A stretch of 59,866 nucleotides of DNA from Flavobacterium sp. UBA5153 (GCA_002413745.1 DHXP01000018.1:1-59866); one strand, 5' to 3'; counted from the stretch's first letter, positions 1-9,235 are shown. Program-made: numbers and translations. Notes: a model not told the origin generated them from the sequence alone.

Positions 1-3
1 TTT

Positions 4-88
4 TAGTCCAATCGTTCTAGTATAATGCCGCTGTATATTTCATTTAGTTCAATTTTTATTGGACTAATTTGAAATAACTAGCGGTATT
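4..88. repeat. Two interleaved inverted repeats downstream of the phosphatase gene
   Basis: TAGTCCAAT (4-12) pairs with ATTGGACTA (58-66), and AATGCCGCT (24-32) pairs with AGCGGTATT (80-88) with one mismatch. The arms come in the order A-B-A'-B', which as RNA would form a pseudoknot rather than nested hairpins. The second arm overlaps the stop codon of the adjacent phosphatase gene. The first 26 bases recur, nearly unchanged, at the very end of the window. Confidence 0.45.
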
Positions 89-812
89 AATTCCTCCCTT
101 TTTCATTTGGGTATAAATTGGGTAAAGGTTCGCTTTGCCAGAATTCTTTCGTGTCAACATCCATAATGGTCAGCGGACCCATAAAAGCGGCACTTGTGTC
201 AACGTTCCAAACGTTTGCCATAAATACCGGAATGGTTTTGTCAATTCTGGAAACCGGCGTGTGACCAATGTAGATTTCATTGTATAACGTCAATCGTTTC
301 GGATATGATAAATCGTCGATTTTCAAGTTTTTGTCCAATGCCAAAGCCATTTCCCACAGCGTTCTGTCCCAATAAAACATTTTTGGGAAATATTCAAAAT
401 CAACACCATTCACGTTGGTAAAACCGGCGTGAATAAACAAACGATTCTGTTCATCGAGATAATAATTTTCCAGAGATTGCAGGAATTCAATATGTTTTTT
501 GATTGTTTCGACACTAACTGTGGAATATGCCAAAACCGTTGATTCGCCTCCATGTTTATACCATAATGGATTTTCCTTGGTTTTATTGAGCCATTCCAAC
601 AATAATTCATCATGGTTGCCACGAATACAGATGCAGTTGTGAGTGGTTTTCAATTCGATTAAATAATCAATCACTTGGGGCGATTGGCTCCAACCATCCA
701 CATAATCCCCCAGAAAAACCAAGGTGTCTTTTGTGGTAACGTTGGCTCTTTCCATGATTTGGTGCAAGGCACGTAAACCACCGTGAATATCGCCTATAAC
801 TAGTGTTCTCAT
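87..812 (-). CDS. PPP-family metallophosphatase (serine/threonine phosphatase type)
   Basis: A 241-residue calcineurin-like phosphoesterase that should hydrolyse phosphoesters with two metal ions in the cytoplasm. The metal and phosphate motifs are complete: GDIHG (7-11), GDYVDG (35-40), RGNHDE (64-69), HAG (128-130) and GHTP (183-186). The frame stays open upstream to an ATG at 911, which overlaps the stop of the preceding gene as ATGA and would add 33 basic residues. I prefer 812 because the conserved fold begins at the MRTLVIGDIHG methionine, which has an A-rich leader, and because the extra segment reads like a translated intergenic repeat. The ATGA overlap keeps the longer form possible. 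The physiological substrate is unknown. Confidence 0.85.
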   Translation of the reverse strand: MRTLVIGDIHGGLRALHQIMERANVTTKDTLVFLGDYVDGWSQSPQVIDYLIELKTTHNCICIRGNHDELLLEWLNKTKENPLWYKHGGESTVLAYSTVSVETIKKHIEFLQSLENYYLDEQNRLFIHAGFTNVNGVDFEYFPKMFYWDRTLWEMALALDKNLKIDDLSYPKRLTLYNEIYIGHTPVSRIDKTIPVFMANVWNVDTSAAFMGPLTIMDVDTKEFWQSEPLPNLYPNEKGRN

Positions 813-907
813 TCTATTTTTTAGTTTTATTGGTCTAAATGTTTTTAAAGTGTTCAATTTGCGACCCGAGCGATAGCGAATAGGCGAAGCAATTTTCGGT
901 TGAATTT

Positions 908-2047
908 TCATTGGAGATCATATTTCATCTTCCTCAAAATTCGCAAACATTCTTTAAAAGACAAATATACAGAAGTGAAAGGTTTTAAAAGCAGTTTGGC
1001 ATCTATCAATTTTTGTTTAGCCTCTTCAAAACCATTGAGATAACAAACCATAAAAGTCGAAGGCAAATTATCTAAATCTTTAAGTTCTCGTTCCGTTAAC
1101 GTAAGCCCTTTTCGGAGTTTATTCAATAATGAAATATTCGAATTATAAATGTGAAACAACATTTTTTTATTGAATTCTGGCGGTTGAAAGAGTATTTCGC
1201 GGTCTATATTATAATAACCATTATCATAAAAATGGATGGTTTGTTTCTCTAAAGGATAATAACTCGTTTTGTCGTTAAGCCCTAAAGAAACATATTCAAT
1301 TATTGTAAATGAATCGTCGTCATAAGTAATCGTTACTACATCTTGAGCCGAATAAAATAGTTTAATTTGCTCATTGATGAGTTCGATATCAACACGGGAA
1401 AGAAATGTTTTGTCGCGAGATCTTTTAGGAACTCCAGCCCAACAAATAACAAATAATTCCTTGAAAACCTTGTATTTAGGAGCCATGTCTTTGTGGCTGA
1501 AATTCAAAAAATCAATCACACCATCAAGAGTGTACTCAATACTGTTTCTGGAATTATTTTCAATTCCAATAACGGTTTCTGTGTTTTGATAATTTTTTTC
1601 GATTTCCCCTTCCACTGGACTCGTGTTGCTTCCGCGACGAATAAAAATGCTATTGGCAGGAATGGTGTGAATTCCTTTTTTGAAGTGCGACGTTTTGCTT
1701 TTTGCCTTAATGGTCACTAATCCAATGACTTTGTCTTTTGGTAAATTTGGGAAAGGCACATTTTCATATTGAATTTTCGGTGGATTTTCGAGATAGGCAT
1801 TCACTAAATTTTGAATGCGGCTGTCGTCGAAAAAATCATCGCCCACAATTTCGTTGTCATGATCTTCAACACCCACAACAATATAAGAATTATTGGCTGG
1901 ATTAGAATTAGATAAGGCACAAATGTGTTTCAGAAACTTAGCTTTCCCTTCTCGAGTATGTAAATTCAACTGCCGTTTTTTGTCATAAAAACTGCTCTCA
2001 TCATTGTGAGCTAAGAGGTTTTTAATTAAAAGACGCTTGTTAATCAT
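908..2047 (-). CDS. AlbA_2 (Schlafen-type) domain protein
   Basis: A 379-residue protein whose first 145 or so residues match the AlbA_2 domain seen in Schlafen-like and putative regulatory ATP-binding proteins: an N-terminal helix, then a strand-rich core with CALSNSN, YIVVGVED and a late FIRRGS segment. The remaining 230 residues contain no motif I recognise. AlbA_2 proteins are variously linked to nucleic-acid binding, regulation and defence, so no precise role follows. The gene begins just after the hairpin terminator of the toxin-antitoxin-like pair and its stop overlaps an ATG in frame with the next gene, so coupling to the phosphatase is possible. Confidence 0.7.
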   Translation of the reverse strand: MINKRLLIKNLLAHNDESSFYDKKRQLNLHTREGKAKFLKHICALSNSNPANNSYIVVGVEDHDNEIVGDDFFDDSRIQNLVNAYLENPPKIQYENVPFPNLPKDKVIGLVTIKAKSKTSHFKKGIHTIPANSIFIRRGSNTSPVEGEIEKNYQNTETVIGIENNSRNSIEYTLDGVIDFLNFSHKDMAPKYKVFKELFVICWAGVPKRSRDKTFLSRVDIELINEQIKLFYSAQDVVTITYDDDSFTIIEYVSLGLNDKTSYYPLEKQTIHFYDNGYYNIDREILFQPPEFNKKMLFHIYNSNISLLNKLRKGLTLTERELKDLDNLPSTFMVCYLNGFEEAKQKLIDAKLLLKPFTSVYLSFKECLRILRKMKYDLQ

Positions 2048-2048
2048 T

Positions 2049-2085
2049 TTTAAAAATAAAAAAGAGCAATGTTAAATTTGCTCTT
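2049..2085 (-). terminator. Intrinsic terminator after the toxin-antitoxin-like pair
   Basis: AAGAGCAA (2062-2069) and TTGCTCTT (2078-2085) form an 8-bp stem. Read on the minus strand it is followed by a T-rich run. It lies about 10 nt beyond the stop of the 107-residue gene and directly before the AlbA_2 gene start. Confidence 0.7.
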
Positions 2086-2095
2086 GTGGTTTCAA

Positions 2096-2419
2096 TCAGA
2101 GCCATTTAGTTTCTTCACAATGGCTGTTTATGATGTTAGTAATAAGGAAATTGTTATTTTTATTTTCAAAAAAAACATACCAAGTTGTTCGTTGATTCGA
2201 TTTATAGAAAATGTATTTTGATCCAAAATTTTTTAATGCTGCTGGCGTTTTTTTTGACGGGAACGTATGGATATCATTTTCTATGAAATCAATTATTTTA
2301 TCTTTATATAGAATTGAATTTTCGAGATAGCTAAAATAATTTTCTTTAAACAAAACGAAAATCAATTCATTCAAATAGGTCTCTACTTCGGGTTTGTAAA
2401 GAATGTTTATTTCTTCCAA
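2096..2419 (-). CDS. Putative RelE/ParE-like toxin
   Basis: A 107-residue protein whose size, position and pattern suit a type II toxin of the RelE/ParE fold. It has an N-terminal helix pair (PEVETYLNELIFVLF), a basic strand region (KYIFYKSNQRTTWYVFF) and hydrophobic strands (NFLITNIINSH) near the end. The start overlaps the upstream 65-residue gene by 13 nt, the usual arrangement for a toxin translated after its antitoxin. RelE-fold toxins typically cleave ribosome-bound mRNA and ParE-fold toxins poison gyrase; the sequence does not show which applies. The assignment rests on architecture more than on a diagnostic motif. Confidence 0.55.
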   Translation of the reverse strand: MEEINILYKPEVETYLNELIFVLFKENYFSYLENSILYKDKIIDFIENDIHTFPSKKTPAALKNFGSKYIFYKSNQRTTWYVFFENKNNNFLITNIINSHCEETKWL

Positions 2420-2604
2420 GGTAGTGTTTTTAAATATTCCGTAGTTCGTTTTTTTAACTCTTCTCCAGAAATTCCTTTTTTAAATTCTTCTTCAAAATTA
2501 AAACTAGTTTGTTTTTTAAGCGTTTCAATTTCATTTAAAACCGTTTGGTCTTCAATCGATAAAATCCAATATATAATTTCTTTTTTTTGTGCTAGGATTT
2601 TCAT
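2407..2604 (-). CDS. Putative antitoxin (RelB-like)
   Basis: A 65-residue protein starting at the ATG at 2604; an upstream ATG at 2658 in the same frame would add 18 residues but lacks the character of a start. It is mostly helical and charged. Its N-terminal half (KKEIIYWILSIEDQTVLNEIETLKKQ) resembles the short helical antitoxins that partner RelE-like toxins in Bacteroidota, and the end (TTEYLKTLPWKK) is a plausible toxin-wrapping tail. It overlaps the downstream toxin-like gene. No obvious DNA-binding motif is visible. Confidence 0.55.
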   Translation of the reverse strand: MKILAQKKEIIYWILSIEDQTVLNEIETLKKQTSFNFEEEFKKGISGEELKKRTTEYLKTLPWKK

Positions 2605-2664
2605 TTTTATAGAATTTAATTCAAAGTTAACGATTTTATTTATTCCGTCTAGAAACAATCTTAA

Positions 2665-3423
2665 CTAAATTACTTCTCTATTTACAATTGTAGCAGATCC
2701 TTGTGCGGTTGCCATTACAATCAAATCGGAGATGTTTACATGAGCAGGTCTCGAAATTACAAAATGAATAATATCTGCAATATCTTCGGGTTGCAAGGGT
2801 GTTACTCCTTTATAAACATTGGCGGCTCTCTCTTTGTCTCCTTTAAAACGAACTTCACTAAACTCAGTTTCTACCATTCCAGGATGAATGGCACTAACTC
2901 TAATTCCGTAGGGATTTAAGTCCATTTTCATACTTTTGTTCAAGGCGTCAACGGCGTGTTTTGTTGCGCAATACACATTTCCGTTAGGATATACTTCTTT
3001 ACCAGCAGTAGATCCAATATTGATAATATGACCCGATTTTCGCTCGATCATTTGTGGGATAATGGCTTTCGAAACATACAAAAGCCCTTTTACGTTGATG
3101 TCAATCATCGCATCCCAATCGTCTAAATCACCATTTTGTATTGGGTCTAAACCATGAGCATTTCCGGCATTATTAATCAAGACATCGATTTTTGAAAAGG
3201 CGGGGGGCAAAGAATTTATTCTTTCAAAAACGGCTTTTTTATCTCGGACATCAAACAATAAAGTGTGGATTGCCGTAAATTCGGAAAGTTCTTTTTCGAG
3301 TTCATCCAAACGGTCTTTGCGACGACCGCAAATAATAATTTTATAATTGTTTTTTGCTAAAATCCGTGCTGTTGCTCTGCCAATTCCACTCGTAGCTCCA
3401 GTCACTAGGGCTATTTTACTCAT
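2665..3423 (-). CDS. Short-chain dehydrogenase/reductase (YdfG-like)
   Basis: A 252-residue classical SDR with the full set of family motifs: TGATSGIG (8-15) for the cofactor Rossmann loop, NNAG (84-87), Ser138, and the YxxxK pair Tyr151/Lys155. The CGRRKDRLDEL segment after the second strand favours NADP. Close relatives reduce 3-hydroxy acids, serine or small carbonyls, so an NADP-dependent reductase of broad substrate range in the cytoplasm is likely. The ATG at 3423 is preferred; another at 3432 would add three residues. It lies 66 nt after the aldo/keto reductase on the same strand and may be transcribed with it. Confidence 0.9.
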   Translation of the reverse strand: MSKIALVTGATSGIGRATARILAKNNYKIIICGRRKDRLDELEKELSEFTAIHTLLFDVRDKKAVFERINSLPPAFSKIDVLINNAGNAHGLDPIQNGDLDDWDAMIDINVKGLLYVSKAIIPQMIERKSGHIINIGSTAGKEVYPNGNVYCATKHAVDALNKSMKMDLNPYGIRVSAIHPGMVETEFSEVRFKGDKERAANVYKGVTPLQPEDIADIIHFVISRPAHVNISDLIVMATAQGSATIVNREVI

Positions 3424-3489
3424 AATTTGCATTTGTTATTTTAAAATTTTAATCTTTAAATTCGTTTTTGTTTAAATAATTTCTTCTTT

Positions 3490-4362
3490 TTAAGGAATAT
3501 CTTTCCCATCACTTTCAATCCAAAAAGAAAACCAATCCTCTAAATCCAGTTCGACCTCGGTGGCCTTCATCAAACGGGCAATTCTGGTTTTGTCGGCGGT
3601 GCCGCAAACGGGTAAAATCCCTGAAGGATGTTTTAAAATCCAGGCCAAAAGCAAAATATCAATATCGACATTGTATTTTGACGAAAGTTCTGTTGCCAAT
3701 TTTTTTACACGTTGCGATTTTTCGTCATCAATTTTAAAAACGGACCCCATCGGAGACCAGCACATCGGTTTGATTCCATTTAATTGCATGTGATCTAAAC
3801 TTCCGTCAAGCATCGCTTCAAAATGAGTAACCGAAAACTCAATTTGGTTGTAATTTACTTTCATTTTTGTCTGAATTAAATCAGTTTGACTCGGAGTAAA
3901 ATTTGAAACCCCAACATCCAGAATTTTTCCTTCGGTTATAAGTTTTTCAATCGCTTCGGCAATGGCATCAACTTGCATCAACGGACTTGGTCGGTGTATT
4001 AAAAGCAGATCCAAATAATCAGTTTTCAAATTCTTCAGTGATTGTTCGGCTGACGTAATAATGTGAGATTTAGAATAGTCGTAATGGTGGATTCTGGTAC
4101 CTCTTTTTTCTGATGGGAATTGGATGCCACATTTCGAAATCAGTTGAATTTCTTCTCTTTTGATTTGGCTTTCGCCAAAAGCGTTTCCAAAAGAGGCTTC
4201 AGTGGTATAACTGCCATAAATATCGGCGTGATCAAATGTCGTAATCCCGGTTTCGAGACACAAATTCATCAGTTCAATCATCTGGTAATTATTCAGATTT
4301 TTGCCCCAAGAACCCCATGTCATGGTACCGGCAATTATTCTGGAAAAGGGTGTTTTTGTCAT
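3490..4362 (-). CDS. Aldo/keto reductase
   Basis: A 290-residue (beta/alpha)8-barrel oxidoreductase that should reduce carbonyl compounds with NADPH. The catalytic tetrad is visible at Asp44, Tyr49 (DHADIYG), Lys77 (ISKCG) and His124 (LLIHRPSP). The length and the opening FSRIIAGTMTWGSWG match the YdhF-like group. The leader is A-rich and the gene diverges from the MoxR gene across about 210 nt, which must hold both promoters. With the SDR gene it may form a two-gene carbonyl reductase unit; the substrate is not evident. Confidence 0.92.
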   Translation of the reverse strand: MTKTPFSRIIAGTMTWGSWGKNLNNYQMIELMNLCLETGITTFDHADIYGSYTTEASFGNAFGESQIKREEIQLISKCGIQFPSEKRGTRIHHYDYSKSHIITSAEQSLKNLKTDYLDLLLIHRPSPLMQVDAIAEAIEKLITEGKILDVGVSNFTPSQTDLIQTKMKVNYNQIEFSVTHFEAMLDGSLDHMQLNGIKPMCWSPMGSVFKIDDEKSQRVKKLATELSSKYNVDIDILLLAWILKHPSGILPVCGTADKTRIARLMKATEVELDLEDWFSFWIESDGKDIP

Positions 4363-4575
4363 TGACTTAATTTTTTTAGCGAAAGTAGTGAATCTTCAGT
4401 TTTAAAGCGTATTTATTTAAAACTTTAAAATTATGAAAAGACTATCATAAATCATCCTTAAAATTGAGGTTTTATAAGAAGTTTTAACCATTTTTTAACA
4501 TCGAACCTTCAAAAAAAATTTCAATTTGCACCATCAAAATAAAAGAACACAATTTACAGTAATTAAAATAGAAAA

Positions 4576-5580
4576 ATGGAAGAAAATATAGGTACTATGG
4601 ACATTAGAGCAATCAATGAAAAAATAGAAAGAGAAAGTGCTTTTATCGATTTGCTGACTATGGAGATGAATAAAGTAATCGTAGGTCAAAAACACATGAT
4701 CGAGCGATTATTGATTGGATTATTAGGGCAAGGACATATTTTGTTAGAAGGTGTTCCTGGTTTAGCAAAAACTTTAGCTATTAATACCTTGTCGCAAGCC
4801 GTTCACGGATCTTTTAGCCGTATCCAATTTACCCCAGATTTACTTCCGGCAGACGTTGTAGGAACAATGATTTACAACATTAAATCCAATGAATTTTCTA
4901 TAAAAAAAGGACCAATTTTTGCTAATTTCGTTCTTGCGGATGAGATTAACCGTGCACCAGCTAAAGTACAATCTGCTTTGTTAGAAGCAATGCAGGAAAA
5001 ACAAGTGACTATTGGCGACACTACTTTCAAATTAGACAAGCCATTTTTGGTTTTGGCAACTCAAAACCCAATCGAACAAGAAGGAACCTATCCTTTGCCA
5101 GAAGCACAAGTCGATCGTTTTATGTTGAAAACCGTTATTGATTACCCTAAAATGGAAGACGAAAGAATGGTGGTTCGTCAAAACCTAAAAGGAAATTATG
5201 AAAAAGTAAATCAAGTTGTTTCAGTAGAACAAATTTTGCGTGCGCAAGAAGCGGTTCGTGAAGTGTATATGGATGAAAAAATAGAGAAATACATTCTAGA
5301 TATTGTTTTTGCCACTCGTTACCCAGAAAAATATAAGTTGGCCGATTTAAAACCATTAATTAGTTTTGGAGCTTCACCACGTGGAAGTATCAATCTAGCC
5401 AATGCAGCAAAATGTTATGCTTTCATCAAACGACGTGGTTATGTAATTCCAGAGGATGTTCGCGCCGTTGTTCACGATGTATTGCGTCACAGAATTGGAA
5501 TCACTTATGAGGCCGAAGCCGAAAGTATTACTTCAGTTGACATCATCAACAAAATTGTAAACGAAATAGAAGTACCGTAA
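4576..5580 (+). CDS. MoxR-family AAA+ ATPase
   Basis: A 334-residue AAA+ chaperone-type ATPase, the first gene of the Bat operon. Walker A is GVPGLAKT (59-66), Walker B is FVLADEIN (118-125), and ATQNPIEQEGTYPLPEAQ is the sensor 1 region typical of MoxR proteins. MoxR ATPases are thought to act with von Willebrand factor A proteins to remodel or assemble membrane or periplasmic complexes, and here a DUF58 protein and two such proteins follow on the same strand. The start at 4576 has an A-rich leader; an internal ATG at residue 8 is less likely. Confidence 0.95.
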   Translation: MEENIGTMDIRAINEKIERESAFIDLLTMEMNKVIVGQKHMIERLLIGLLGQGHILLEGVPGLAKTLAINTLSQAVHGSFSRIQFTPDLLPADVVGTMIYNIKSNEFSIKKGPIFANFVLADEINRAPAKVQSALLEAMQEKQVTIGDTTFKLDKPFLVLATQNPIEQEGTYPLPEAQVDRFMLKTVIDYPKMEDERMVVRQNLKGNYEKVNQVVSVEQILRAQEAVREVYMDEKIEKYILDIVFATRYPEKYKLADLKPLISFGASPRGSINLANAAKCYAFIKRRGYVIPEDVRAVVHDVLRHRIGITYEAEAESITSVDIINKIVNEIEVP

Positions 5581-5583
5581 AAA

Positions 5584-5622
5584 AGATTTTAGATTTTAGA
5601 TTGCAGATTTTAGATTTTAGAT
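5584..5622. repeat. Heptanucleotide tandem repeat before the DUF58 gene
   Basis: Units of AGATTTT begin at 5584, 5591, 5598, 5605, 5612 and 5619, an exact 7-nt period with one variant unit (AGATTGC) and a partial last one. The array ends about 40 nt before the DUF58 start codon. It is roughly the reverse complement of the array before batB. Confidence 0.9.
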
Positions 5623-5660
5623 CTGAAATCATCATTCGTTAATCAACAATCAACAATCAG

Positions 5661-6524
5661 ATGGATACAAAAGACTTACTCAAAAAAGTTCGAAAAATAG
5701 AAATCAAAACCCGAAGATTGAGCGATCATATCTTTTCGGGGGAGTACCACACATCGTTCAAAGGGCGCGGAATGACTTTTAGCGAGGTGCGTCCATATCA
5801 ATATGGTGACGATATTCGTGCCATTGATTGGAATGTGACGGCTCGTTATAATGAAGCACACGTTAAAGTTTTTGAAGAAGAACGGGAATTGACAATGATG
5901 CTAATGGTCGACATTTCGGGCTCAGAAAGTTTCGGATCAAAAAACCAATTTAAAAAAGAGATCGTTACTGAGATTGCCGCCACAATGGCATTTTCAGCAA
6001 CTCAGAACAATGATAAAATAGGATTGATATTGTTTTCTGACCAAATCGAATTATACATTCCACCAAAAAAAGGGCGTTCACACGTTCTGAGAATTATACG
6101 GGAATTGATAGAATTTCATCCTCAAAGTCATAAAACGGATATTGCACAAGCCTTGAAATTCTTGTCAAGTACTCAAAAAAAGAAAGCTATTGTGTTTATG
6201 ATTTCTGATTTTATATCAGAGGATTATGAACATACATTAAAAATAGCTTCGAAAAAACACGATATTACAGGGATAAGAGTATATGATATTCGCGAAGAAA
6301 AAATGCCAAACTTAGGAATGGTTTCTATGTTGGATGCCGAAACAGGCGAAACGCAATTGATCAATACGGGTTCAAAAACGGTTCGTATCAATTATGAAAA
6401 ATACTATCAGGAGAAAGTGAAATATTTCAAGGAAACTTTCAGTAAATCGGGTGCGGGTGTTGTAAATACTAGGGTTGATGAAAGTTATGTAACTAAATTA
6501 TTAGGCTATTTTAAATCGAGATAA
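5661..6524 (+). CDS. DUF58 domain protein of the Bat operon
   Basis: A 287-residue soluble protein with the DUF58 signature at about 35-62 (GRGMTFSEVRPYQYGDD followed by IRAIDWN) and a downstream von Willebrand A-like fold that retains a DISGS metal-site motif near 84-88. DUF58 proteins are regularly encoded beside MoxR ATPases and are taken to be their partners or adaptors; the molecular role is not settled. It has no signal peptide or membrane segment, so it is probably cytoplasmic. It follows moxR by 80 nt and precedes the membrane components. Confidence 0.92.
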   Translation: MDTKDLLKKVRKIEIKTRRLSDHIFSGEYHTSFKGRGMTFSEVRPYQYGDDIRAIDWNVTARYNEAHVKVFEEERELTMMLMVDISGSESFGSKNQFKKEIVTEIAATMAFSATQNNDKIGLILFSDQIELYIPPKKGRSHVLRIIRELIEFHPQSHKTDIAQALKFLSSTQKKKAIVFMISDFISEDYEHTLKIASKKHDITGIRVYDIREEKMPNLGMVSMLDAETGETQLINTGSKTVRINYEKYYQEKVKYFKETFSKSGAGVVNTRVDESYVTKLLGYFKSR

Positions 6525-6534
6525 GACAAATTAT

Positions 6535-6567
6535 AACCCTTTCAGGGTTTTGAACCCTGACAGGGTT
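6535..6567. repeat. 33-nt nested palindrome in the Bat operon
   Basis: Two 15-nt arms, AACCCTTTCAGGGTT and AACCCTGACAGGGTT, separated by 3 nt. Each arm is itself nearly palindromic and the two arms also pair with each other with one mismatch. A second, perfect copy lies at 16223-16255. It sits in the spacer between the DUF58 gene and the BatD-like gene, so it may modulate transcription within the operon. Confidence 0.85.
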
Positions 6568-6581
6568 AAAGTTGAAAATAA

Positions 6582-8234
6582 ATGAAAAAAATATTAATTT
6601 TATTACTACTTTCAGCCACCATTTTTGCACAGCAAAAACAGGTACTTACGAGTATAGATACAACAAAAAATAAAATAGGAGCCGAGTTTAAACTTACGTT
6701 TAAAACTTCAGTAGATAAATCAACAAAGGTTGTTTTTCCTAAAGCAAAAAACTTTGGCGCTCTCGAAGTGATTCAGTCTTATCCAATTGATACCATCAAG
6801 AAAAATGACCGCTATGAATTAATCAAAAAATACGGATTAACACAATTTGACTCAGGAAGATATACTATTCCGAGTGTAAAAATCTTGATTAATAACAAAG
6901 TTTTTTTATCGGATTCGCTTTTAGTTGAAGTTGCAAATGTTCAAGTCGATACTTTAAAACAAAAGATGTATGATATTAAAGACATCGTAAAAGTAGAAGA
7001 TTCTATTGGTGATTGGTGGAAATATATTTTGGGATTGTTAGTGCTAATTGGTGTTGGAGCATTGATTTATTGGTTTGTCAAAAAAAGACAAAAAGCTAAA
7101 ATAGAAGAGGAAATCTATAAAACGCCTATCGAAAAAGCGACCAGTTTACTTAATAATTTAGAAAAGAAAGAACTTTGGCAACATGGAGAAGTAAAAGAAT
7201 ATTATAGTGAATTGACTGATATTGTTCGAAATTATATCGAAGAAGCCATAGAAATTCCAGCAATGGAAAGCACCACTTCCGAATTAATAGCAGGACTAAA
7301 AGTAGCTTCTAAGAAAAAGAAAATGAAGCTTTCGCAAGAAACTATCGAGAATTTGTTTGTGGTTTTAAAACAAGCCGATTTAGTGAAATTTGCCAAATCG
7401 AAACCATTAGATTTTGAAATTACCGAAGACAGAAAGAAAATAGAAAGAGCTATTGTCACCTTGGATAAATCGATTCCAGTTGTTGTTCAAGCAGAAGACG
7501 ATTTGTTGTTGAATGAAATGCAACGCCAAGCACAATTAAAAAGAGAACTAGAAAAACAAAGAAAAAAGCGAATTGTAACTACAGTAATCTCGGTATTTAT
7601 GTTGCTTTTTATAACAACCTCTTATTTTGTTGTTACCAAAGGTTTCGATTATGTGATTGATAACGTTTTTGGAAATTCATCAAAGGAATTATTAGAAGGG
7701 GAATGGGTGAGAAGTGAATACGGAAATCCAAGTTTAAAAATCAATACACCACAAGTTCTCGTTAGAACGGATTTGACAAAAACACTTCCGAAAAACGGAT
7801 TGGCATTAATTAAAGACATGCAATCATTCACTTACGGAAGCATGAATGCTAAATTCTATATATTGCTTTCAACTTTACATTTCAAACCAGATCCGAGCGC
7901 TGGCGAACAAGGAGAACAAAAACAAATCGATTTGTCAAAAGCATTAGAAGGAGCTTTGCAAACTTTAGAAGCACAAGGCGCACAAAATATGATTGTGAAA
8001 CAAGAAGATTTTGAGACCAATGAAGGGATAAAAGGTAAAAAAGGATATGGTACATTCTCTAAAATTGATACAGAAAATAAAAGTAGTGCCAAGTTGTATT
8101 ATGAAGCATTAATTTTTAGTCAAGATGGTGGATTGCAGCAAATTATTATCATTCATGAAGAAGGAGATAAATATGCTAATGAAATTACCGATAAAATAAT
8201 AAGCTCAGTCGAACTTCAAAACGCGAAACAATAA
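6582..8234 (+). CDS. BatD-like membrane protein of the Bat operon
   Basis: A 550-residue envelope protein. Residues 1-16 are a signal peptide ending in a Gln-rich cleavage site (IFAQQ). An oxygen-tolerance-type domain, related to the start of BatD, fills about 20-125. A membrane segment at about 145-165 (YILGLLVLIGVGALIYWFV) is followed by a charged helical cytoplasmic stretch and a second membrane segment near 330-350, so the last 200 residues should face the periplasm. The stop overlaps the batA start (TAATG). It is a separate gene from the true batD further down, giving the operon two related proteins. A distant family assignment; the function is unproven. Confidence 0.75.
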   Translation: MKKILILLLLSATIFAQQKQVLTSIDTTKNKIGAEFKLTFKTSVDKSTKVVFPKAKNFGALEVIQSYPIDTIKKNDRYELIKKYGLTQFDSGRYTIPSVKILINNKVFLSDSLLVEVANVQVDTLKQKMYDIKDIVKVEDSIGDWWKYILGLLVLIGVGALIYWFVKKRQKAKIEEEIYKTPIEKATSLLNNLEKKELWQHGEVKEYYSELTDIVRNYIEEAIEIPAMESTTSELIAGLKVASKKKKMKLSQETIENLFVVLKQADLVKFAKSKPLDFEITEDRKKIERAIVTLDKSIPVVVQAEDDLLLNEMQRQAQLKRELEKQRKKRIVTTVISVFMLLFITTSYFVVTKGFDYVIDNVFGNSSKELLEGEWVRSEYGNPSLKINTPQVLVRTDLTKTLPKNGLALIKDMQSFTYGSMNAKFYILLSTLHFKPDPSAGEQGEQKQIDLSKALEGALQTLEAQGAQNMIVKQEDFETNEGIKGKKGYGTFSKIDTENKSSAKLYYEALIFSQDGGLQQIIIIHEEGDKYANEITDKIISSVELQNAKQ

Positions 8235-9235
8235 TGGGAAAAATCACTTTTTTAAACCCAGAATTCTTTTGGTTGTTTCTATTGATTCCAATTGCAATTG
8301 CTTGGTTATTTTGGAAAAAAAATCAACAATCGGCAACATTGAAAATGAGTTCGATCAAAGGCTTTAAAGGTTCAAATTCGTTAATAGTTCGTTTAAAACC
8401 AATGTTGAATGTTATTCGTTTATTGGCGTTAAGCTCTTTGATAATTGCAATGGCAAGACCTAGAACTGTCGATATAAGCAGTCAAACAAAAACAACTAGA
8501 GGAGTTGATATTGTTATGGCAATTGACGTTTCTGGAAGTATGCTTGCCAAAGATTTGAAACCAAACAGAATGGAAGCCCTAAAAAGAGTCGCTGCAGATT
8601 TTGTTGAAGAAAGACCAAACGACAGAATAGGATTGGTAGTTTATGCTTCTGAAGCCTATACTAAAACGCCCGTAACTAGCGATAAAGCAGTCGTTCTTGA
8701 AAATATAAAAAGTATAAAATACGATAATGTTTTGCAAGATGGAACAGGAATTGGAATGGGATTAGCAACAGCTGTAAACCGATTGAAAGACAGTAAAGCA
8801 AAAAGCAAAGTGATTATACTTTTGACCGACGGTGTTAATAATGCTGGTTTTATCGAACCTGAAACGGCTGCTGATATTGCCAAACAATATGGAATAAAAG
8901 TGTATACAATAGGTATTGGTACAAACGGAATGGCTGAGTTTCCTTATGCTGTAGCTCCAAATGGTCAATTTTTATTCCAAATGATGAAAGTAGAAATAGA
9001 CGAACAATTATTAAAAAATATTGCCAGAAAAACGGACGGAAAATATTTTAGAGCAACCAGCAATAGCAAGTTGGCCGAAATATATAACTCCATCAATAAG
9101 CTAGAAACATCAGAAATTCAAGAATTAAAATTCTATGATTATGATGAAAAATTTCGACCATTTGTTTGGCTTGCTGGATTGTTATTGTTGGTAGAAATTG
9201 GATTGCGAAATACGGTTTACAGAAGTTTTATATAA
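8234..9235 (+). CDS. batA: Von Willebrand factor A membrane protein BatA
   Basis: A 333-residue inner-membrane protein with two N-terminal membrane segments (about 11-27 and 57-74), a large vWA domain and a C-terminal membrane segment (about 303-323). The metal-ion-dependent adhesion site is intact: Asp98-x-Ser100-x-Ser102, a downstream DGTG threonine and LLTDG. Bat proteins were named for aerotolerance in Bacteroides and are thought to form a membrane complex with MoxR. Its ATG overlaps the preceding stop by one base, so the two are probably translationally coupled. Confidence 0.93.
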   Translation: MGKITFLNPEFFWLFLLIPIAIAWLFWKKNQQSATLKMSSIKGFKGSNSLIVRLKPMLNVIRLLALSSLIIAMARPRTVDISSQTKTTRGVDIVMAIDVSGSMLAKDLKPNRMEALKRVAADFVEERPNDRIGLVVYASEAYTKTPVTSDKAVVLENIKSIKYDNVLQDGTGIGMGLATAVNRLKDSKAKSKVIILLTDGVNNAGFIEPETAADIAKQYGIKVYTIGIGTNGMAEFPYAVAPNGQFLFQMMKVEIDEQLLKNIARKTDGKYFRATSNSKLAEIYNSINKLETSEIQELKFYDYDEKFRPFVWLAGLLLLVEIGLRNTVYRSFI

